A stretch of 64,000 nt of DNA from Roseibium hamelinense (GCF_007830545.1 NZ_VLLF01000006.1:124001-188000), one strand, 5' to 3'. Positions 45,429 to 54,618 are shown, counted from the first letter of the stretch. Translations and numbers: made by a program. The notes: generated from the letters alone by a model not told the origin.

Positions 45429-46370
45429 ATGCAGAATTGGCAAGTTTCGCCGGGGACGGACCGCATCGTGGTGCTCCTGTTCGATAACTTTTCGAACCAC
45501 TGTCTCGCCAACACGGTTGAGCCGTTCCGGGCCGCGAACACCATTGCGCGGGCTCCGCTCTACACCTGGCGGTTCCTGAGCCTGTCCGGAGGGGCCGTCA
45601 CCTCGTCCAGCGGCCTGCCCGTCGAGACCGCCTGCTGGTCGGAGGCGCCGCCGGAAGGGGATTATCTCTTCCTGATGCCGAGCTATGGATTTGAGGGGCT
45701 CGCAACTGGGACCCTCGCAGGTGCGTTGAAAGCCGCACGGGGCCGTTTCAGGACGTTGGTCGGCTGCGATACTGGTGCTTGGCTGCTGGCGCGGGCTGGT
45801 CTCCTAGAGGGCAGGACAGCAACCATTCATTGGGACGAGTTGACGCGCTTTGCCGAGGCATTTCCCCAAACGGACACGGTTGAGGACCGGTTTGTGTTTG
45901 ATAGCGATCTGGCGACCTGTGGCGGTGCATCGACGGCGATGGAGCTTGTTCTGGAGATCATCAAGACCCGCCACTCGCCGATGTTCGCGCTGGAGGTTGC
46001 TGCCCTATTCATGCATGGCGACAAGCTAGACCTGCACAATCCGTTTCAGCGGCTCACAGCCGGCAGGCTAGTCAGCAGCGCCGCAGCCATCATGCGCCGG
46101 CGGATCGAAAGCCCGCTGGCGATCGATGCGCTGGCCGCCAGTCTCCATGTCGGCCAGCGTGAGCTGGAGGAGGCCTTTGCCGGCGAAATGCAGCGTACGC
46201 CGCGCGCGGTTTACAAATCGATCCGCTTGCGGGAGGCACGCCGGCTGGTTGAGCTCACCACGCTTTCCGTTGCGGAAATCGCCACCCGCTGCGGCTACCA
46301 GAATGCCAGTGCCATGACCCGCGCCTACCGTTCCGAATTCGGCGTAACGCCAAGAGAGCACCGGTCATAG
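45429..46370 (+). CDS. AraC-family regulator with DJ-1/GATase1 domain (CdhR/GlxA-like)
   Basis: 313 residues. The N-terminal amidotransferase-like domain (IVVLLFDNFSNHCLANTVEP onward) is a ligand sensor without enzyme function. Two C-terminal AraC helix-turn-helix units contain ALAASLHVGQRELEEAFAGE and SVAEIATRCGYQNASAMTRAYR. This architecture is that of CdhR, the carnitine-responsive activator of Pseudomonas. Its position, divergent from a carnitine-like operon, supports the same role. I prefer the ATG at 45429 (MQNWQV), since 45408 adds seven residues and neither has a strong ribosome site. The shared 78-bp region should hold its operator. Confidence 0.9.
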   Translation: MQNWQVSPGTDRIVVLLFDNFSNHCLANTVEPFRAANTIARAPLYTWRFLSLSGGAVTSSSGLPVETACWSEAPPEGDYLFLMPSYGFEGLATGTLAGALKAARGRFRTLVGCDTGAWLLARAGLLEGRTATIHWDELTRFAEAFPQTDTVEDRFVFDSDLATCGGASTAMELVLEIIKTRHSPMFALEVAALFMHGDKLDLHNPFQRLTAGRLVSSAAAIMRRRIESPLAIDALAASLHVGQRELEEAFAGEMQRTPRAVYKSIRLREARRLVELTTLSVAEIATRCGYQNASAMTRAYRSEFGVTPREHRS

Positions 46371-46580
46371 CAAAAGAATTCGGTATTTCGTTGCGCCGGA
46401 AATTGTCTCTGCCATCTGACAAAAAGCCCAGTGTTTTTGGTGTGTTCTAAAAAGCCTCATCTGCACCCTCAGACAGTATTCTTTTAGAACAATACTCCTT
46501 TCTGTCTGTCTGATATTCAGTTTTGCGCAAGTTTTTAACGATACAACCTCAACGTAAATTTTGTTGATTTGGGGGTTGCA

Positions 46581-49500
46581 ATGACTGATTTGAAAGTAAC
46601 ACTCACCGACGCGCTTCAAAAAACGCTGGGACAGAAAGGTGTAAATGCCTACGCGGTTTATTTTGATACTGCAGGTAATTCACCTAGCTGGACGACGCTT
46701 GTCAATAACGGGTCAGTCCAGTCCGAGGGGGTCCAAACTATTGACCTGCCCTTTCCTTATAACGGCGGAAAAATCTATTTTTTAATTCAAAGCGAAGACC
46801 CATCAGGACCGCAAACAGACCTGCAAACTGTCATTGCGAAAGAAAGTGAAATCACCTGGCAACATGGCGAAACCTATCAATATCGTGTTGATAGTTTTGA
46901 AGTTTCGCTTCTGGGAAAAAGCGGGGATGCAGGCAATTTAACCTCTGTTCAGGGCTTCGGTTTGTCGATGGAGCTGTCTGTCAGCTACGATAATGGAAAC
47001 GCAACCCAGACGCGAAGTTATGCGATCAGTGGGGATGATGTTTTCGGCAAAATCAAAGAGATCAACTCATCTGCCATCCACACATTCACCGGCGGACCAC
47101 TCAAGGGAGACAATCGGGCGGCTATCTCACCTTCTGAAGCCGTCGGCCTAGCTCCACCGGACCCGACATTTAGCACCAGTGACTGGAACGCGTATGTCGA
47201 AAGCCTTCAAGTTGCCAACACCGGTATAGAAGTGGCAGGCTTCTTTAACGGCGCTAAAGATGGCAATGACATCTACCATAATGCCGGCTTTTTCGGATAC
47301 GCGCTTGAGTGGTCCGAAACCGATAAAGCTTTTTGGTTGAATCCAACCGACTCGAGCCACGTCAAGGGATCGATTAAAATAACCGCTGAAGCGCTCGAGA
47401 ACAGCATTTATTCGACACTTGGCAATGTTGAAATATACACCAATTCGACCGATGGCATTCCCTATGACATCCAAGGGTCCAAGTTAGCAAACCAGAGTGA
47501 GATGAACTCGGGTGCCAATACCCAATGGGGCGAGGTCCTCACTCAATTCCTGACAGGATTTACAGGTGGCTACTACGGCACGGAAGGAGCTTCACTCAAT
47601 TCGGAGGTCGCGGACACGATAGATCTCAATAAGAACTGGAACTGGGACCCAGTTTACGCTTTCGGAAACAATCTATCTGGAGATGGTCCCAAGTTTTCCG
47701 ATCCTTACTCTGAAATCTTTTTTTTCAATTCAAATTCCTACGGGTCCGGATATTCTGACAATCTCATGGACGCCTACGCAAAAGGCGGTCCGCTAATACC
47801 AGTCGCAGAAACACTGGAAAGCGGTACCGTTCAAAACGTTTCGCAAATTGATCTGACAATTTATGACGATAGTGAAACGCCTTCAGGCTACACTACGCCC
47901 GTTATCTATAACTATATTGCGCCCCCAGGTCACACGGACTTTCTGACCAAACAGGCCGATCCAACATCCTACACGCCTGCAACATTTGGCGCGAATACCG
48001 CTGCCAACATTACCCTTAACTTCTTCAATCAAAACGTGGTGTTGAAGGACGATACGTCTATAACGCTTGAGATTTTTGATGGCCTTGTAAAAGGAAAAGA
48101 GATCTTTCGAACCATCGAGTTCAATGTTCCGGCAGGTGAAAACCTATGGCAAAATTGGCAGATTGTTAAAAACCAACACGGTGTTTGGGGGGCGAATATA
48201 GTTCCTGACACCGCGCAGACCACTGGCGCCATGGTGATTTCAAGTCTTCCAACAGCCGAAAATGGAACCGGGTGGTATCGTATTACAGTCGGTGATGGGG
48301 ATGCAGCTAAAACGTTCAATCTTTACACGAAGACACAGAACGGCGCTTTTCTGAATCCTAGTTACACAGGACAAGAAGATAGCCTGGCAATTGATGGCTT
48401 GGCGTTGTTGGCACCATCAAATGTCGCAGGTACCCCAGAAACACTCGACACTTTTGCAGTAAATTTTCTTTACAGTGGAAGCACGACCCTCGATCCGTCG
48501 TTGTTTGACTGGAACACGTCTTCGTCCCACGTGAGTGAAATTGCAACTCTGCCGGCTGCAGCTGTCGCAGGAACACTTAACGCAGACCAGTTCACGGCGC
48601 TTTCCAATCAGACGCAGTTGAGCACGAACAGTGTAAGCTCCAATCAGGCTCAGCTTGCATTTGGATGGACCGGTACGAACTCGGACCCTAGTGTTGGCAG
48701 CTGGATATCCGGCTACACCAACAAGATCAGCGCGCTGAACTTGGTACAGGTGTCGTTTTTTCAAAGCGGTCAGGCGGTGCTGACACCAGTCTATGCGGAG
48801 GCCGACATCGATGGCCGCTGGGAAACCGTGCTTTCAAAGACGCTGGGTAACGGAACTTTTGTTGTTAAGACAACAGAGCATATCAAAGACGGCGTAAATG
48901 TTGGCGGTCAAATCGGCGCACAGTCCGATGCCTTGAACGTGACCGTCATTCTGACTGACTATGCATTGCGGACTTCCGGATCAGGTCAGGGGATTACTTT
49001 GGACATCCCAGAGAGTGATGACGGTATGGTTTTAGGGAACTGGATAGAATTCGCAGTTTCATCGGAAAACACGGACACTTCTCTAGCCGTGCAGCTATAT
49101 GTTGTTGACGCTAGTGGCAATTATGTCGGTCGCGATGGGCAGACTGGTGCCGGCGTTACGTTGTCCGACGCGATCCATGGCACACTTGGCGTGGTGACTG
49201 ACGACAGTGGTGCAACGGTTGCACAGGGGGCCCAGTCTATTTTTCTTGAAGAGGGACAAACGGTCAGATTCGCGCAGCTTACGGGCGCGGATACGATCGA
49301 CAGCACCAAAACCGTTTCCATAAATCCGGCACAAGATGGATCTTATGAAATCGTATATAACAACGTTTCAATAACGGCGTCTGTTCAGAATACACTCGAT
49401 GGTGCCGCAATGCTCGCGGATGCGCAGCGCCAGTTAGACATGCCTCTGGTCTATGTTGAACAGGGTGCCACGGTTAACATCAACGCTGACGTGAATACCG

Positions 49501-49907
49501 TTCAAACAAACAGTATTGGTTTCGTTCGTGTTGATGTGGCGCTGGACGGCAGCGTCACTCTGAACGGTGAAGCGTTTGCCAACACGGACGCTTTCAGAAG
49601 CAAAGTCGTCAAGGCGCTGGACGGCGGCTATAGATATGAGTTTGGCGATGCCGGTATCACGCCACCAGCTTGGACCGTGGCTGGGCATAGCGGCTTCTAC
49701 GCTCCTGTTATTATGACTGAAACTGGGAATGTCTTTGTTATAGGAGATACCAATAATGGTGGTGCCGAGCACATTAGGATGTTCGGCGAAAATATGTTTG
49801 GATTCGAGGACTTGACCGCGTCGGAAAACAGCGATTTCGATTACAATGATGTCGTCGTTGAGCTGTTGCTGTCCGGTGTCACAGGTGCAGAAAGCTTGTT
49901 TGTTTAA
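46581..49907 (+). CDS. Large beta-rich protein with C-terminal DUF4114-like domain, probably secreted
   Basis: 1108 residues, acidic and almost cysteine-free, rich in N, T, S, G and D, with no N-terminal signal peptide. The last 150 residues end MFGFEDLTASENSDFDYNDVVVEL and a short tail SLFV. That is the DUF4114 pattern seen in calcium-binding, type I secreted proteins. Residues 30-400 contain YNGGKIYFLIQSEDPSGPQ and a VSYDNGNATQTRSYAISGDD stretch that loosely recalls GH64-type beta-1,3-glucanases. I hold that weakly. No secretion genes are adjacent. GGGGG precedes the ATG at 46581. Base composition is AT-richer than its neighbours. It appears monocistronic. Confidence 0.7.
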   Translation: MTDLKVTLTDALQKTLGQKGVNAYAVYFDTAGNSPSWTTLVNNGSVQSEGVQTIDLPFPYNGGKIYFLIQSEDPSGPQTDLQTVIAKESEITWQHGETYQYRVDSFEVSLLGKSGDAGNLTSVQGFGLSMELSVSYDNGNATQTRSYAISGDDVFGKIKEINSSAIHTFTGGPLKGDNRAAISPSEAVGLAPPDPTFSTSDWNAYVESLQVANTGIEVAGFFNGAKDGNDIYHNAGFFGYALEWSETDKAFWLNPTDSSHVKGSIKITAEALENSIYSTLGNVEIYTNSTDGIPYDIQGSKLANQSEMNSGANTQWGEVLTQFLTGFTGGYYGTEGASLNSEVADTIDLNKNWNWDPVYAFGNNLSGDGPKFSDPYSEIFFFNSNSYGSGYSDNLMDAYAKGGPLIPVAETLESGTVQNVSQIDLTIYDDSETPSGYTTPVIYNYIAPPGHTDFLTKQADPTSYTPATFGANTAANITLNFFNQNVVLKDDTSITLEIFDGLVKGKEIFRTIEFNVPAGENLWQNWQIVKNQHGVWGANIVPDTAQTTGAMVISSLPTAENGTGWYRITVGDGDAAKTFNLYTKTQNGAFLNPSYTGQEDSLAIDGLALLAPSNVAGTPETLDTFAVNFLYSGSTTLDPSLFDWNTSSSHVSEIATLPAAAVAGTLNADQFTALSNQTQLSTNSVSSNQAQLAFGWTGTNSDPSVGSWISGYTNKISALNLVQVSFFQSGQAVLTPVYAEADIDGRWETVLSKTLGNGTFVVKTTEHIKDGVNVGGQIGAQSDALNVTVILTDYALRTSGSGQGITLDIPESDDGMVLGNWIEFAVSSENTDTSLAVQLYVVDASGNYVGRDGQTGAGVTLSDAIHGTLGVVTDDSGATVAQGAQSIFLEEGQTVRFAQLTGADTIDSTKTVSINPAQDGSYEIVYNNVSITASVQNTLDGAAMLADAQRQLDMPLVYVEQGATVNINADVNTVQTNSIGFVRVDVALDGSVTLNGEAFANTDAFRSKVVKALDGGYRYEFGDAGITPPAWTVAGHSGFYAPVIMTETGNVFVIGDTNNGGAEHIRMFGENMFGFEDLTASENSDFDYNDVVVELLLSGVTGAESLFV

Positions 49908-49965
49908 GAGTCTAAGATATCTGACTGTCATCCGCGCAGGACTGTAGCATATCGAGACTATCTTC

Positions 49966-49995
49966 TTGACTTGCATTCCCGAAGTCTATGCTAAT
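49966..49995 (+). promoter_or_regulatory. Candidate promoter before dctB
   Basis: TTGACT at 49966-49971 and GCTAAT at 49990-49995 are separated by 18 bp and lie 37 bp before the dctB ATG. The -35 box is close to consensus and the -10 box is poor. It is a tentative sigma-70-type call. Confidence 0.3.
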
Positions 49996-50031
49996 CAATC
50001 CGGGTAAGGTGCATTAACGAAAGCGTTTAAA

Positions 50032-51915
50032 ATGCATAGCAAGGCTAAGATGCAGGTCAGGGTCACGTCCGGTGCCGTGCTTGCGGGCTTTGTCTGTCTG
50101 GCTGTTTTGGTGGCATTTGTCACGGCCCCCCTTCTTGAACGCTATTTTCAAAATCAAGCCGGAATACGGGCAAAAGCTACGCTTCAATTGACCGTCGCAG
50201 GCTTGAACGGTGCACTTCAGCGCTACGAACCATTGCCGTCTCTGATTGCTGAGCGTCCGGTCCTCGTTGACCTTTTAAAAGCGCCTGAAGACCAAACTAT
50301 GCTCATGCAAGTGAATGAAGATTTAAGACTGGCGGCCTACCGGCTCAAGGCTTCAGATGTCTACGTCATGGATGTAACCGGCCTTACCCTGGCGGCGAGC
50401 AGTTATCAAAAAAAACTGTCTTTCGTCGGCCGGAGTTTTGGCTACAGGCCATATTTCACCCAGGCTCTGGAAGGTGGCACCGGTCGTTTTTTTGCTCTGG
50501 GGACCACCTCTGGTGAGCGTGGTTACTTCTTTGCTGCCCCAATCGAAGACAATGAGCGGGTTCTGGGGGTTGTTGCGGTCAAGTTTACTGTTGACGGTTT
50601 CGAGGAAGCGTGGCGCAACGGCGACCACCAAGTTGCCGTATCTGATCTGAAGGGCGTTGTGTTCATGGCGAGCCGTCCAGATTGGCATTTCCGAACACTG
50701 CAGCCCCTTACAAAAACAGAGCGCGCCGAAATAGAAGCCAATCGCCAATATCCGCTAGACAAGCTCACGCCGCTCGTAAACGTCGTCGAGCCCTTGGGCG
50801 ACGGTTTGAGTTTGATCTCGATTGATGAAAACGGCGACTCCGAGCGGTACGTAACCAGCTCTCAGTATATTGCTGACGCGGGATGGACCGTAAAAATACT
50901 GGTTCCAACGACCCGAGCGAGCACACAAACACTGGCGGCGCTGCTGATTTTGGTGCTGGGGATCATGCTGGTTGGGCTGGCCGTTGGGTTCTATGTCCAG
51001 CGCAGAGCCAGATTGCTTGAACGGCTGGAAACGCAACAGGCCGCTCAAGCAATGCTTGAGACCCGTGTCGAAGAGCGGACGGCTGATCTCTACCGGACCA
51101 ACGCAAAACTTGTGGAAGAAGTCGGTGAGCGTCGAGCCGCCGAGCAGCGGCTGAGGCGAACACAGGCTGAGTTGGTTCAGGCCGGAAAACTTGCGGCTTT
51201 GGGCCAAATGTCGGCTGCGCTCAGTCACGAATTCAATCAGCCATTGGCTGCGGTCAAATCTTATGCGGACAATGCCTTGAAGCTTCTCGATCGAGAGCGC
51301 ACAGAGGAAACGCGAGAAAACATAAGCCGAATCTCTGAAATGGCAGATCGGATGGCGTCGATCTCTGAACACTTGCGCAATTTCGCACGTCGGCCGATGG
51401 AATAGGTGCGGCCGGTGCCGCTTGTGCAAATAACAAATGACGCTATCGCTTTGATGCAGCCGAGAATTAGATCTTCGAAAGCGCACTTGGCTTTCACATC
51501 GCCCGATGGAGATATTTGGGTCATGGGGGGGCACATCCGGTTGCAGCAAGTTATTGTCAACCTGCTCACGAATGCTCTTGATGCCATGAAGGGTTGCCCA
51601 GACCCGACAATCGAGGTGACACTTGAGCGTATGGGCGGGAACGCAGTTGTGAGGGTCCGGGACTTCGGACCCGGTGTGCCGGAGGAGGGGCTTGAAAAGG
51701 TCTTTGACCCGTTCTTCACAACCAAACAACCGGGCGAAGGAATGGGCTTGGGTCTTTCAATTTCCTACAACATTGTAAAGGACTTTGACGGCCACCTCCG
51801 TGTTAAAAACCACGCCGAGGGCGGTGCGGTATTTGATGTTGTCTTGAATATGGCCGATGCGGGACCAACACCAGCGCTGGACCAAGGCTGGCCAAACGAC
51901 GTGGCCGCTGAATGA
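50032..51915 (+). pseudogene. dctB: DctB-like sensor histidine kinase interrupted by an in-frame amber codon
   Basis: The first 457 residues hold a membrane helix, a periplasmic Cache-type sensor, a second helix near 305-325, a coiled coil and the dimerisation helix with H399 in [18 protein letters not shown] at 51403-51405 then stops translation right after FARRPME. Without any frame change the missing HATPase domain follows, with [20 protein letters not shown] and GMGLGLSIS, to the stop at 51915. A GTG sits directly after the TAG, so restart or readthrough is conceivable, but one G-to-T change of GAG explains the break. The whole would be 627 codons, normal for DctB. The stop overlaps the dctD start. 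Confidence 0.85.
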
Positions 51916-53264
51916 ATCTCCAAAAAATCCTGTTCGTCGACGATGAAGAACATCTTCGTTTCGCAGCCAAACAAAGTCTGGAGCTTGAGGGGCTGGCCAT
52001 CGAGTGCTTTGCAGAGGCACAGCCGGTCGCTTTGAAGTTGTCCAAGGACTTTGAAGGGGTTGTCGTGACGGACATCCGTTTGCCGGGCATGGACGGGACA
52101 GCGCTCATGCGCCAAGCGGTCGAAATCGATCCTGACATCCCGGTCATCCTGGTAACTGGCCATGGCGATGTGGAACTGGCTGTGAACTCCATGCGCGATG
52201 GAGCCTACGATTTTATCGAAAAGCCCTTTCCCCCTAGTCGGCTCGTGGACACGGTCAAGCGCGCTTTGGACCGCCGGCGGCTTGTTTTGGAAAACCGCAT
52301 TCTCAGGCAGCAGGTCGGTGTGAAAGAAGGCATAGGGTCGGTCCTGCATGGCAGCAGCCATGGAATCCAAATACTTAAGGATCAAATCGCTGCTGTTGCT
52401 GCAGTGGATATCGATGTTCTAGTGGCTGGCGAAACGGGAAGCGGAAAGGAAGTGGTAAGCCGGGCGCTTCATGAGGCAAGCAGCCGCGCGCACATGCCTT
52501 TCGTCCATATCAATTGTGCCGCTTTGCCGGCACATCTCGTTGAAAGCGAACTGTTCGGTCATGAGGCGGGTGCTTTTCAGGGGGCGTTGCGCACGAGAGT
52601 GGGGCGATTTGAGGCTGCACGAGGCGGAACAGTCTTCCTTGATGAAATCGATAGTCTGCCGCTCGCTCTGCAAACAAAGTTGCTCCATGCCGTTCAAAAT
52701 CGTGTGGTCACCAGGCTCGGGTCTAATGATCCGATTGAATTGGATGTGAGATTCATTGCGGCCACGAAGAAGGACCTTGAGCAGGAAGTGGCCAACGACA
52801 GGTTTCGTGCAGACTTGTTCTACCTACTCAACGTGGTCAGTCTGAATGTGCCGCCGCTTAAGACTCGCCGAGAGGATGTGCCGCTGCTTTTCGCACAATT
52901 GGTTAGTGAGGCCGCGGCCCGGTATGAGCGGGCAATGCCCGACATTCCCGTAGCGGTGATGACTGCCGTCGCTGCACGGGATTGGCCCGGAAATGTCCGG
53001 GAGCTGCGCAATGCAGCGGACCGCTTTGTCTTAGGGTTTGGTGCTCCCCCTACTCATGATCGGCAGTTAGATACTGAGAATAATGGGTTAGCGGAGCGCA
53101 TGGCGCAGCACGAAAAATCACTCATAGCAGCAAGTCTCGCCGCCAATGGCGGTAATCTGAAAGAGACCTATGAGGCGTTGAACATTTCCAGAAAGGCGCT
53201 TTACGAAAAGATGCAAAAATACGGCCTGTCGAAAAAGGCCTTTTCAGCTGCAGACCTTTCCTGA
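51912..53264 (+). CDS. dctD: DctD-like sigma-54-dependent response regulator
   Basis: 450 residues. The receiver domain has the phosphoacceptor D54 (VVTDIRLPGMDG) and K104. The AAA+ domain has Walker A GETGSGKE (173-180) and Walker B GTVFLDEID. The C-terminal Fis-type helix-turn-helix is NLKETYEALNISRKALYEKM. The sigma-54 contact loop reads GAFQGA (220-225) instead of the near-invariant GAFTGA. The ATG overlaps the dctB stop by four bases. In related bacteria DctD turns on dicarboxylate uptake, and the TAXI TRAP genes 256 bp downstream are the obvious target. The loop change may alter or abolish sigma-54 activation. Confidence 0.92.
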   Translation: MNLQKILFVDDEEHLRFAAKQSLELEGLAIECFAEAQPVALKLSKDFEGVVVTDIRLPGMDGTALMRQAVEIDPDIPVILVTGHGDVELAVNSMRDGAYDFIEKPFPPSRLVDTVKRALDRRRLVLENRILRQQVGVKEGIGSVLHGSSHGIQILKDQIAAVAAVDIDVLVAGETGSGKEVVSRALHEASSRAHMPFVHINCAALPAHLVESELFGHEAGAFQGALRTRVGRFEAARGGTVFLDEIDSLPLALQTKLLHAVQNRVVTRLGSNDPIELDVRFIAATKKDLEQEVANDRFRADLFYLLNVVSLNVPPLKTRREDVPLLFAQLVSEAAARYERAMPDIPVAVMTAVAARDWPGNVRELRNAADRFVLGFGAPPTHDRQLDTENNGLAERMAQHEKSLIAASLAANGGNLKETYEALNISRKALYEKMQKYGLSKKAFSAADLS

Positions 53265-53280
53265 GCGCAGTGGGGCGACT

Positions 53281-53298
53281 TGTGTCGGTTTCGGCACA
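53281..53298. promoter_or_regulatory. Candidate DctD upstream site
   Basis: TGTGTCGGTTTCGGCACA is an imperfect 18-bp palindrome (TGTG...CACA ends) about 65 bp before the putative sigma-54 promoter of the TRAP genes. The placement suits an enhancer site. There is only one copy, and the assignment rests on position and symmetry. Confidence 0.3.
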
Positions 53299-53361
53299 CT
53301 CGGCGCGTGATTTGTCACCTTTGAGACCCATCCGGCCAATTGATGTGGTCCATTTGTGTTC

Positions 53362-53376
53362 TGGCATAAAATGGGC
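53362..53376 (+). promoter_or_regulatory. Candidate sigma-54 promoter for the TAXI TRAP operon
   Basis: TGGCATAAAATGGGC keeps the essential GG at -24 (53363-53364) and GC at -12 (53375-53376) with the correct 12-bp period. The -24 half (TGGCAT) is near consensus and the -12 half (GGGC for TTGC) is weak. Transcription would start near 53388, giving a leader of about 130 bases before 53520. Confidence 0.35.
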
Positions 53377-53519
53377 GCTTGCCTTTTCGTCGCAGTGCTC
53401 TTTTTTACCCTAACGGCATGCTTTGGGAGGAGCGTTGTTAAATCGAGGCATCTGGTGCCTCGAGTCCCGGAAAAACAGGCATGCTGGTTCCGATGGGAAC
53501 GAAAACCTTGGAGGAAAAT

Positions 53520-54509
53520 ATGAAATATGCAGCAATGACCGGTACATTCGTTGCCGTTGCAATGATCGCGACCGCTGCCTTCGCGCAGGACGAGGATCGC
53601 ACCGGTTGGCCTGAGAGCTTCACGGTCGGAACAGCGTCGCAGGGTGGCACCTACTTCGCCTACGGTTCAGGTTGGGCAAACCTGGTCGGTGACGAACTCG
53701 GCATTTCGGGCGGCGGCGAAGTTACCGGCGGCCCTATGCAGAACATGGCCCTCGTTCACACAGGCGATGCGCAATTCGGCATGACGACCATGGGACCTGC
53801 TGCTGAATCGCTTGCCGGCACGAACCCCATTGCGCCGGGCCTGCAAATGGACAAGGCCTGTGCCATGTTCCCGATGTACCAAACACCGTTTTCCGTAACG
53901 GCGTTGACGTCGTCCGGCATCACCTCTATTGCCGACATCCCGGCTGGCGCCAAGATCGGCTTCGGTCCGGCAGGGTCCACGTCGGATACCTACTTCCCGC
54001 GCATGATGGAAACCCTCGGCGTCGACTTCGAGCGGCGTAACGGCGGATGGACCGATCTTGGCGGCCAATTGCAGGACGGGCTTTTGGACGTGATTGCATT
54101 TGCTGCTGGTGTTCCCGTCCCGGCCGTGAGCCAGCTTGAAGTCCAGACCGACATCAACATCATCGAGTTCACCGAGGAAGAGCGGGCAAAGATCCTGGAA
54201 GCCTTCCCCGTTTCCGAGTTTGAGATCGCAGCCAACACCTACAGCACTTTGGAAGATCCGGCCCGCTCCGTTTCCATGTGGAACTTTGCCATCGCCAACT
54301 GCGATCTGCCGGCTTCTTTCGTGAAGGCTGCGGTTGAAGTCGTGATGTCCGACAATGATCGGATGGTCGGCATCCACAAGGCCGCCCGCTCAACCCTTCC
54401 GGAGAACTGGGACAAGAACGCGGTTCTGAAGTGGCACCCGGGTGCTGCCGAGTGGTTCCAGGAGAACGCCGGCGCGGACATTCCCGCTGACATGATCTAC
54501 AGCAACTAA
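53520..54509 (+). CDS. TAXI-family TRAP transporter binding protein
   Basis: 329 residues. The signal peptide MKYAAMTGTFVAVAMIATAAFAQ is followed by the TAXI-type start FTVGTASQGGTYFAYGSGWA. Conserved stretches DAQFGMTTMGPAAESL and IADIPAGAKIGFGPAGSTSD fit the family. TAXI proteins deliver solutes such as carboxylates or amino acids to fused TRAP permeases. The ligand is not evident. GGAGG precedes the ATG at 53520. An in-frame ATG at 53481 adds 13 polar residues before the signal. It is the first gene of a two-gene operon downstream of dctBD, and an 11-bp hairpin follows the stop. Confidence 0.92.
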   Translation: MKYAAMTGTFVAVAMIATAAFAQDEDRTGWPESFTVGTASQGGTYFAYGSGWANLVGDELGISGGGEVTGGPMQNMALVHTGDAQFGMTTMGPAAESLAGTNPIAPGLQMDKACAMFPMYQTPFSVTALTSSGITSIADIPAGAKIGFGPAGSTSDTYFPRMMETLGVDFERRNGGWTDLGGQLQDGLLDVIAFAAGVPVPAVSQLEVQTDINIIEFTEEERAKILEAFPVSEFEIAANTYSTLEDPARSVSMWNFAIANCDLPASFVKAAVEVVMSDNDRMVGIHKAARSTLPENWDKNAVLKWHPGAAEWFQENAGADIPADMIYSN

Positions 54510-54536
54510 ATCACTCCGAAACTGACAATGAAAACC

Positions 54537-54566
54537 CTGGGGACCGCCTAACTGCGCGGTCCCCAG
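54537..54566 (+). promoter_or_regulatory. Intercistronic hairpin after the TAXI binding-protein gene
   Basis: CTGGGGACCGC (54537-54547) pairs perfectly with GCGGTCCCCAG (54556-54566) around an eight-base loop. It lies between the binding-protein stop and the permease start with no T tract. Position and form match the other three binding-protein hairpins. Confidence 0.65.
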
Positions 54567-54618
54567 TCATAACATGCTACAGTCCTCCGGCAGACAGCCT
54601 GCCCGGGGAGGGGGGACC

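Noticed and set aside
51406..51915. Separate small gene for the ATPase half of DctB starting at the GTG after TAG
   Set aside because: It has no ribosome site of its own and continues the dctB frame exactly. I kept it as part of one interrupted gene, while noting restart as possible.
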